This document shows positions 57,295 through 64,000 of a DNA stretch of 64,000 bases, in pieces (position 1 is the first letter of the stretch; each line of letters starts with the position of its first letter). This DNA is from Antilocapra americana. Lineage: Eukaryota; Chordata; Mammalia; Artiodactyla; Antilocapridae. Both the position numbers and the translations under genes were made by a program. The stretch spans positions 14,045,933-14,109,932 of the forward strand of contig ML664173.1 in NCBI GenBank assembly GCA_007570785.1, given 5' to 3'. Below the pieces are notes generated by a model, which was not told where the DNA came from, did not search any database, and saw nothing but the letters and a program-made list of their open reading frames with translations.

Positions 57295-57765
57295 ATACGC
57301 AAAAGGTACAACTAATGAGTCTGTGTGCCGCAGCTAAGACCCAATGTAGCCAAAGAAATAAAAATAAAAGAAAAACCTTGTTTAAAAGATTAAAAAAAAA
57401 CAAGCTACAGACTGGGAAAAAATAGTTGCAAACTGCATGTCTGACAAAGGGCTGTATGTTTCATGTATATATAAAACATATTTATATACGCATGTATATA
57501 TACATATATATGTATTTTACTCAACAGTAGAAAAGCCAACAATTCAGTTAGAAAATGGAAAAAAGGCATAAAGAGACATTTCACTGAAAATTTTATACAC
57601 ATGGAAAATAAGTACATGAAAAGATATTAAATGGCTAAGCACAAGGAACTATAAATTAAAACTGTAGCAAGAAAGTTCTGCACATGTACCAGAACAGCTA
57701 AGATATAAATTAGTGACAATAACAAATGTTAGTGACAATGTAGAGAAACTGAACTTTGACAAGCT
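57295..57765 (+). mobile_element. L1 LINE 3' part after a short SINE remnant
   Basis: 57305-57380 resembles the tail of an ART2A SINE (gccgcagctaagacccaatg). From 57395, L1 blocks follow: agttgcaaactgcatgtctg, gttagaaaatggaaaaaagg and acatggaaaataagtacatg. Confidence 0.75.
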
Positions 57766-58249
57766 GATTTCCAGGCGGAATGTGGAAAGTCTCAATTTCT
57801 TTTGGCTGCCTGTGATAAGGTATGGGAAGGGAGGGATGAGCTAAACAAGGACTTACTCAGTTTGCAAGAAGAATTTAGAGTGACTTTAGAAACGCCAGGA
57901 CTTAATGGGCTGGAAACCAAAACTACATCTTAATTCCAGTCCCTCAAGCCAATAAGTTATTTTCAAAGTAATGACTTCGGAGTAAAGACTGAGTCAAGAG
58001 TGTGGCTACCAGACCATTAGATAAGACTTCTGAAGTTTATTGTGATTTTATTAGATTTGCTCAGCTAGACAAAAGGGTTCTAATTTTCCAAAAGCAGAAA
58101 AAGCTCTGTCTAAAAAAGAATTGTGATTGTGGCTGTATGGCATAAAGCAAATCAGAATCAGATAAATTGGAGACCCACAAGATCTTTGTGAGAGTTGTGT
58201 TGGCAAAAGCACTGCCAGCTAGGACTAAAAGGCACTAAGTTCAGAATAC
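57766..58249. other. Intergenic DNA without recognised feature
   Basis: Continues from L1 into unassigned sequence; nothing supportable. Confidence 0.4.
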
Positions 58250-58696
58250 TTTGTTCAGTCAATCAGTTGTGTCTGATTCTTTGTGACCCTGTGGACCACA
58301 GCATGCCAGGCTCCTCTGTCCTTTACTATCTCTTGGAGTTTGCTCAAACTCATGTCCATTGGGTCAGTGGTGCCATCCAACCATCTCATCCTCTGTCATC
58401 CTCTTCTCCTGCCTTCATTCTTTCCCAGCATCAGGGTCTTTTCCAGTGAGTCTGCTCTTTGCATCAGGTGGCCAAAGAAATGGAGCTTCAGCTTCAGTCC
58501 TTTATTTTAGGGTTGACTGGTTCAATCTCCTTGCTCTCCAAGGGACTCTCAAGAGTATTCTCCAGTATTACAGCTCAAAAGCATCAGTTCTTCAACATTT
58601 AGTTTTCTTTATGGACCAACTCTCACATCCATACATGACTGCTGGGAAATCCATAGCTTTGACTGTATGGACCTTTGTCAGCAAAGTGATGTCTCT
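58250..58696 (-). mobile_element. BovB LINE 3' end
   Basis: cagtcaatcagttgtgtctg at the left is the reversed 3' end. It stops after aagtgatgtctct, within a few bases of the truncation point of two other copies. Confidence 0.93.
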
Positions 58697-59618
58697 ATAT
58701 TAATAAAAACTAATTAATTGTAGCTACATACATTAACATAGATAATGTGTTACCTGTGTTATCTAATATTGGATTTTTCTTATGAATATAAGGTTGGTTA
58801 AATGATAGACAACTGAGTAAGGTAATTAACCATATTAATTCACCATTTTTTCAAGGTGAAAAAATCATACAACTTTTTTTTAAGCAGAAGAACTTTAGCA
58901 AAATTAAAAATTCAATTATGATTAAAAAATCTTAGCAAATTTTGAATAGAAGGAATCTTCTTTAACCTAATAAAGGAATGTTAATAATATATTAACAATA
59001 TCAAAATTAATTATAAAATGTTGAAAGCATTCTCTTTAAAATCAGGAGCTAGACATAGATGTCAGCTTGCACCACTTCCATACATCATATTGGAGATCTT
59101 AACAAGTGTAGTAATATAAGAAAAAAAAAATATATATAAGGATTTGAAAGAAAGAAACAAACTTACCATTTTTCAGATGATATGGTTGTCTATAAAAAGT
59201 ACCAAACAATTTACATGTAAAATTTTTGAACTAATGAGATAATTTAGCAAAGTTTCTGGATACAAAATCAATATTTAAGCCAACTACATTCCTGCATACC
59301 AGTGACAACCCCATTGTTCCTCTTGTAGTGGACATATATACCAGGAGACTTATAAAAGAATGTTCAGTGTCCCTGTTTCTAATAGCAAAAAACTGGAAAC
59401 AACTAAATAGTTACCAGTGGTGAAATGGATCAATAAACTAGGGTGTGTTCATATAGCAGATTACTATACATCAATTAGCACTAATTAACTGTAGTTACAT
59501 ATATGAATATAGATAATTCTCAACAAACCCCACAAAATGTTGAGAAAAAAGCACACCTAAGAATAATAATACTGCATTAAATCATTTATATAAAATTCAA
59601 AACCAAGCAAACATTGTT
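58697..59618 (+). mobile_element. L1 LINE, rearranged
   Basis: atgaatataaggttggttaa, gatgatatggttgtctataa, ctggatacaaaatcaatatt and tagcaaaaaactggaaacaa are in L1 ORF2 order. A block near 58705-58750 that belongs late in L1 recurs at 59478-59520, so the piece is duplicated or two L1s abut. Confidence 0.8.
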
Positions 59619-60085
59619 GACATTACTTTGTAACAAAAGTCTGTCTAGTCAAGGCTATGGTTTTCCCAGTAGTCATGCATGGATGTGAGAGTTGGACTAT
59701 CAAGAAAGCTGAGCACCAAAGAATTGATGCTTTTGAACTGTGGTGTTGGAGAAGACTCTTGAGAGTCCCTTGGACTGCAGGGAGATCCAACCAGTCCATC
59801 CTAAAGGAGATCAGGCCTGGGTGTTCATTGGAAGGACTGATGTTGAAGCTGAAACTCCAATACTTTGGCCACCTGATGCGAAGAGCTGACTCATTTGAAA
59901 AGACCCTGATGCTGGGAAAGATTGAGGGCAGGAGGAGAAGGGAACGACAGAGGATGAGATGATTGGATGGAATCACCAACTCAATGGACATGAGTAAACT
60001 CCGAGAGTCGATGATGGACAGGGACGCCTGGCATGCTGTGGTTCATGGGGTCGCAGAGTCGGACTGAGAGACTGAACTGAACTGG
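59619..60085 (+). mobile_element. BovB LINE 3' end
   Basis: gacattactttgtaacaaaa start, RT C-terminal frame with VMHGCESWTIKKAEHQRI, and end gagactgaactgaactggg. Forms an inverted pair with the copy at 58250. Confidence 0.95.
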
Positions 60086-60105
60086 GAATCTAGTGGTTTT
60101 CTTTT

Positions 60106-60335
60106 TTTTTTTTCTGTTAAAATATTTATTTATTTGGCTGTGTTGGGTCTTAGTTGCGGCACTCAGGATCTTCGCTGTGGCTCCTCTAGTTGTGGAAGAG
60201 GGCTCAGTGGTTGCCGTGCAGGCTTAGTTGCCCTGCGGCATGTGAGATCTTAGTTCTCAGATCAGGGATTGAACCCTCATCCCCTGCGTTGGAAGGAGGA
60301 TTCTTAACCACTGGACCACAAGGGTGAGTCCCTGG
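60106..60335 (-). repeat. CHR/ART2A-type SINE
   Basis: Poly-T start, tttatttatttggctgtgtt, cagatcagggattgaaccct and ccactggaccacaagggtga. Confidence 0.9.
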
Positions 60336-61149
60336 TTTTTCAAATATTTTTTCATCCCAACTCTTTCTTTCTTTTTTTTTTAAATTCAAAACTCTAGAAG
60401 CTTTGAGGTGTCTGTGTGTGTTTGTTTTAGGGGAAGGAGATTGGACAGTGTTGGGAAGTGAGAAGAGGAAGGGAGGAAAAGGAGAAGGTGTAGATATTCA
60501 AAAGTAGACCATCCCCACTTTGCTACTACTGGCCAGTTTCAGCAAAGCTGGGGTGTGCCTAATGCCAACCAGACTCTCAGGATCCCCCACTTTGTCTTTT
60601 AGTCCTGTCCTCCCCCGCCCTCACTCTATCTTTGCTCCCAACTGCCCACCCCCGCCTCCACCGCTCCCCTGCCCCTGCTTCGATCTCACTCTCAAAATCC
60701 TGACTTGTAAATCTCTTTCTAAATGTTGGTTGAGACCAAATGCCCTCACGAACATTTGTTTTTCAATAGGGGACCACTTATAGCAAAACCCCTACAAGAA
60801 CCCCCAAAAGACACCTCCAAAGTGCTCTTTTAGGCACCGGGACAGACAGAGGCAGGATTAAAACATGGAATGATGTCACCTAAGGGCATCTTCCTTTCTG
60901 ATCTGCCCGCCTTCCTGCAAGGCTCCAAGGATAGAGTTCTGAGGAAGTGCATCCAGGGAGCTTTAAGGCCTGCAAGAAATTCATATTGTCTCTTATGGGG
61001 ACTTTAGTTTTGTCTGTTTCTAATCTTCAGTGATTCAATAGCTGCTGTAGACTGTGTTGGAAGGGATGGTAGCATGTTGCTTATTTAAGTGATGGTGAGG
61101 GTGAGGATGACGATGAACGTTCGATCCAGGGCTGGGCTCTGGGATGGGC
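60336..61149. other. Unique intergenic DNA
   Basis: Repeat-poor; a C-rich patch at 60607-60680. No exon recognised. Confidence 0.45.
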
Positions 61150-61496
61150 ACGTAAGATATATTTATTTATATGTATTGTGTGTTCCGGCCGCATTGGGTC
61201 TTTGTGGCTGCAACGCGGCCTCTCAGGTTGCAGCAAGTGGAGGCTGCTCTTTGTTGCAGTGCTTGGCCTTCTCATGGTGGTGGCATTTCTTGGTTTGGAG
61301 CCCAGGCTTCAGGTGTGCGGGCTTCAGGAGTTGCAGAGTGTGGGATCGGTAGTTGCAGCCTGCAGGCTCTAGAGCACTGGCTCAGCAGTTGTGGCACATG
61401 GGGTAAGTCACATGTGGGATCTTCCTGGCCCAGGGATTGAACCGGTGTCCCTTGCATTGCAAGGAGGATTCTTAACCACTGGATCACCAAGGAAGC
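61150..61496 (-). repeat. CHR-type SINE, long copy
   Basis: Starts gtaagatatatttatttata, has CHR body blocks (gctgctctttgttgcagtgc) and ends ccactggatcaccaaggaag with reversed B box gggattgaaccgg. Confidence 0.9.
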
Positions 61497-61497
61497 C

Positions 61498-61660
61498 TTG
61501 GGCTGAGTGCTTTAAATGCTTGATCGCTAACCTTTAGAACAGCTTACAAGTTAGGTGGAATTGTTACCATTTTACAGATGAGAAACCTGAGGATTCAGGA
61601 GTTTAAGGACTTGCCAAGAGTCCCACACTTGGGTGGTCTCCAGGCATTTGTGGTTGCACA
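61498..61660 (-). repeat. MIR SINE
   Basis: gagtgctttaaatgcttgat, ccattttacagatgagaaac, then acttgccaagagtcccacac. Confidence 0.85.
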
Positions 61661-61674
61661 CCCTCTCAGTAAGA

Positions 61675-62110
61675 ATGTTTTTGAACTTGCATGCACCTCC
61701 GTTAATGTCTATTTATTTATCCATAAAGCATAAATTAATCCCATTATGGAACTAATTAGTTGCTATCTCAAGGCACCGAATGTGCCTAGGGCAAAGTTTA
61801 CTATGAATAATAGTGGATGTAAATCTACATTTCAAATACTCTTCTTGATAATTTTTCATACTTTTTTTTTTTTTGGTCAATTGCTTGTCAGATATGATTA
61901 GAGCAACATTATTTTTACCTCCTAATATGGTTGACAAAGAGCTTGTACCGGGACCCAGAGAAGTTTCAGCTGCGTCATTTTTCATGTCATCTTGCGGTTC
62001 TAAGCTTCAGTTTCTAATTGTGGTTTTTGTGAGAGTAATTCAGTTAAACCTGGATAATATTACCCATAAATTCACTTAACAAGGCAAAGATGAACTGAGT
62101 GGGGCAACAC
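61675..62110. other. Candidate conserved non-coding element
   Basis: Repeat-free and AT-rich with many TAAT/ATTA words (cataaattaatcccattatg, gaactaattagttgctatct) and balanced complexity. A short plus frame (61873-62079) is not recognised. Candidate enhancer by texture only. Confidence 0.4.
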
Positions 62111-62369
62111 ACAGAGAGCTGAGTGGATGCTGCTACTGACTTGCTCCCTCCCCCTTGACCCTGAGTCACAGGGGCCCCGGGCATGCAGGCCGAGGCAGAG
62201 AGGAGGCATGAGCCCTGTGTTACACATTAGCAGAGCTTAATTTACTCCTGTTTTTGTTTAGACTTTGGAAGTGTGTAAATAATCGTAAAAGCTTTCGATA
62301 CTTCCGTGCTTCATCCTGTGTTCCCCATGGCAAAAGCTGGCTAAGCAGGGGTGCTAGGACATAAACATG

Positions 62370-62371
<2 letters not shown>

Positions 62372-62403
<32 letters not shown>
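62372..62403 (+). repeat. (CT)16 microsatellite
   Basis: Sixteen uninterrupted CT units; likely polymorphic. Confidence 0.97.
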
Positions 62404-62406
<3 letters not shown>

Positions 62407-62639
62407 TGTTCTCCTTCCTTGGAAGACCACCTGGGTGTCAGTTTTGCTTTTCGTTTGATTGGAGAGCAAAACTTTGCAACCAGCCGTCAAAGCCCATCTG
62501 AAATATTGGTCTTCCTTTCTCTTCCCTCCTGTGTTTTGTTTCCTGCCCAAACAAAAATGATGGACTTGAACTTGAGAGGAAAGCCCCTTAGTGGGATGGA
62601 GAATGCAAAGTGTTTAAGCCTTTTTTTTTTTTTCTAGAA

Positions 62640-62748
62640 AGTATATGTGTCTCGCTTGATTTCATAACAGACTGTTTCCCTGATTTGGAGGGGCTCACTA
62701 ACTGTTGAATAAATGAAAGGAGGAAGGAAGAAATGAATGATTGTTTGG
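62640..62748 (+). mobile_element. L2-like tail
   Basis: gaggggctcactaactgttg, then aataaatgaaaggaggaagg and gaaatgaatga. Short match. Confidence 0.5.
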
Positions 62749-64000
62749 GGGTGTCTGAGATGGTTGGAGGAAGGGAGTCTAGTCGGGAAACGATTGGGTG
62801 GCAGGACTTGGGGACCTCAGAAGTCCTCGGGCACCTGCCTTTGAGAATTAAATGACATCTAACCTTGGTCAGCATTTGGAAGGACACTTTTTGTTCAAAA
62901 AAGAAAAACGTTACAGTACACTGTGATAAGACCATTTCCTTTCTCACAGCGTCTCCTTTAATGTCAGGTCTGAAATATGAAGTCATTAGGGGATATTAAA
63001 ACAGTGCTGACAAACTAATTAACAAAAGACATTACGCCGGATGGGCTCAATTTATCCTTTTTAATGGTTCTTATAAATGGGTGCCGCCAATTAAAATTAA
63101 TAAAGATTTACCAGCGATTGCCCGGTGTACATTGCTAAGAAGCGCCGCTGAAGGTCGGCTTAAAGTCAGCTTTGTCGGAGCTGCAAGTTTGGCTCTGGAG
63201 CGGCCAGTCCCATGGAGTCGCCCTGCTTTTTTGTTTCTCCTGGTTGTTCCTCCTCTGGCCTTTCTACCTTTGGCTCCGAGCCTGTAAGTCCACCTCCCAG
63301 CACCCTTGCTCGGCTCCAGCCGATCCAGCACTGCCCACGATACTCCAAAATTAAATACACAAAGGGAAGAATAATACGCTGTGCCCTCGCTGGTCTGACT
63401 TTTCACAATTTGCATTGTGGCATTTCTGCTGCCACTTTCAGAAAGTGCCTTCTAGGTTTGTTTAGCTGACCTTGTGTCTTGAAATCCATCCAGGCTGGTT
63501 TGCCCTGAAACCTTCTGGGTGTCTTCGAATTCCTGGGAGGGTGTGGAAGCACCGATGCCATAGGCGTGGACTTGGAAACAAGGCCAAGAGAACTGACCCC
63601 AAACTCGAGTTTGCTTTCTCTGGAAGCAGGGCTGGAAAGATTGTGGGTGGCTGCTACTCAGACAAACCCTATGGTTACTCTTTCTTCTTTTTTCAAATTT
63701 TCTTTTATCAATGGTAGTTTCCTTTCGTGATACACACGATGGCCCCTAATTGATCTCGCTGAAAGCAAGAGATACCTGCAATGTCCAGGGGGACCTTGCC
63801 TCCACTGTGAAGCCCCACCCCCTCCTCTGACCACTTCTCCAGCCCTGAGCCTGAGGAGCTGCTCAGCTGGAACTCTTTACTCCCAGATCCAAGCCTCTGG
63901 ATCTGGCAAGTGGGCTGGACTCGGCTCCACTCAGTGTCAGCCCTCCTCAGGGATGAACTCCCTTTGCAATGATGGGCTCCCTTCCCAAGCATTCAAGGAT
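62749..64000. other. Repeat-free stretch, candidate conserved non-coding DNA
   Basis: No ruminant repeat in 1.25 kb. The strongest part is 62995-63185, where AT-rich homeodomain-like words (gccaattaaaattaataaag) alternate with retained CpGs (attacgccggatgggctcaa, gaagcgccgctgaaggtcgg). A second block lies at 63330-63450 (ataatacgctgtgccctcgc). Retained CpG outside an island suggests constraint. Coding is not supported in any frame. Confidence 0.45.

Overview
This window is nuclear DNA from a bovid ruminant (cattle, sheep, goat or buffalo type). Two things show this. It is dense in repeats found in ruminants: BovB (RTE) LINE 3' ends, Bov-tA and Bov-A2 SINEs, and artiodactyl tRNA-Glu SINEs of the CHR/ART2A kind. 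At the left end it also carries two exons of a vertebrate gene, VASH1. The species cannot be settled from the sequence alone.

Layout. Bases 1-9218 hold the 5' part of VASH1 on the minus strand: the end of the window lies in intron 2, exon 2 is 793-881, intron 1 is about 8 kb, and the first coding exon is 8916-9218. VASH1 is vasohibin-1, a tubulin tyrosine carboxypeptidase that works with SVBP. Its catalytic exons lie beyond base 1 and are not in this window. A TATA-less CpG island, the likely promoter and 5' leader, spans about 9.2-10.8 kb and contains a perfect palindromic NRF1-type site. From about 10.8 kb to the right end (53 kb) I find no protein-coding exon I can support. From human synteny as I remember it, this should be the intergenic interval between VASH1 and ESRRB.

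The intergenic part is a mosaic of old mammalian repeats (MIR, L2, MER5/MER20-type hAT elements, MaLR LTRs, old L1) overlain by ruminant-specific insertions (BovB, Bov-tA, CHR/ART2A SINEs, several solo endogenous-retrovirus LTRs). Between them are repeat-poor stretches. Those at about 38.5-40.4, 42.2-43.2, 61.7-62.1 and 62.8-64.0 kb have the base texture of conserved non-coding DNA and are the best candidates for distal regulatory elements. There is one 10-base assembly gap at 44294-44303.

I found no operon, CRISPR array, bacterial mobile element or evidence of a novel biological system; this looks like an ordinary mammalian locus. The most useful observations are the promoter architecture, the candidate conserved elements, and several nested insertions with readable target-site duplications. 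Repeat names and edges were assigned by eye from remembered consensus sequences: family level is usually secure, but subfamily names and boundaries (+/- 10-30 bases) are approximate.
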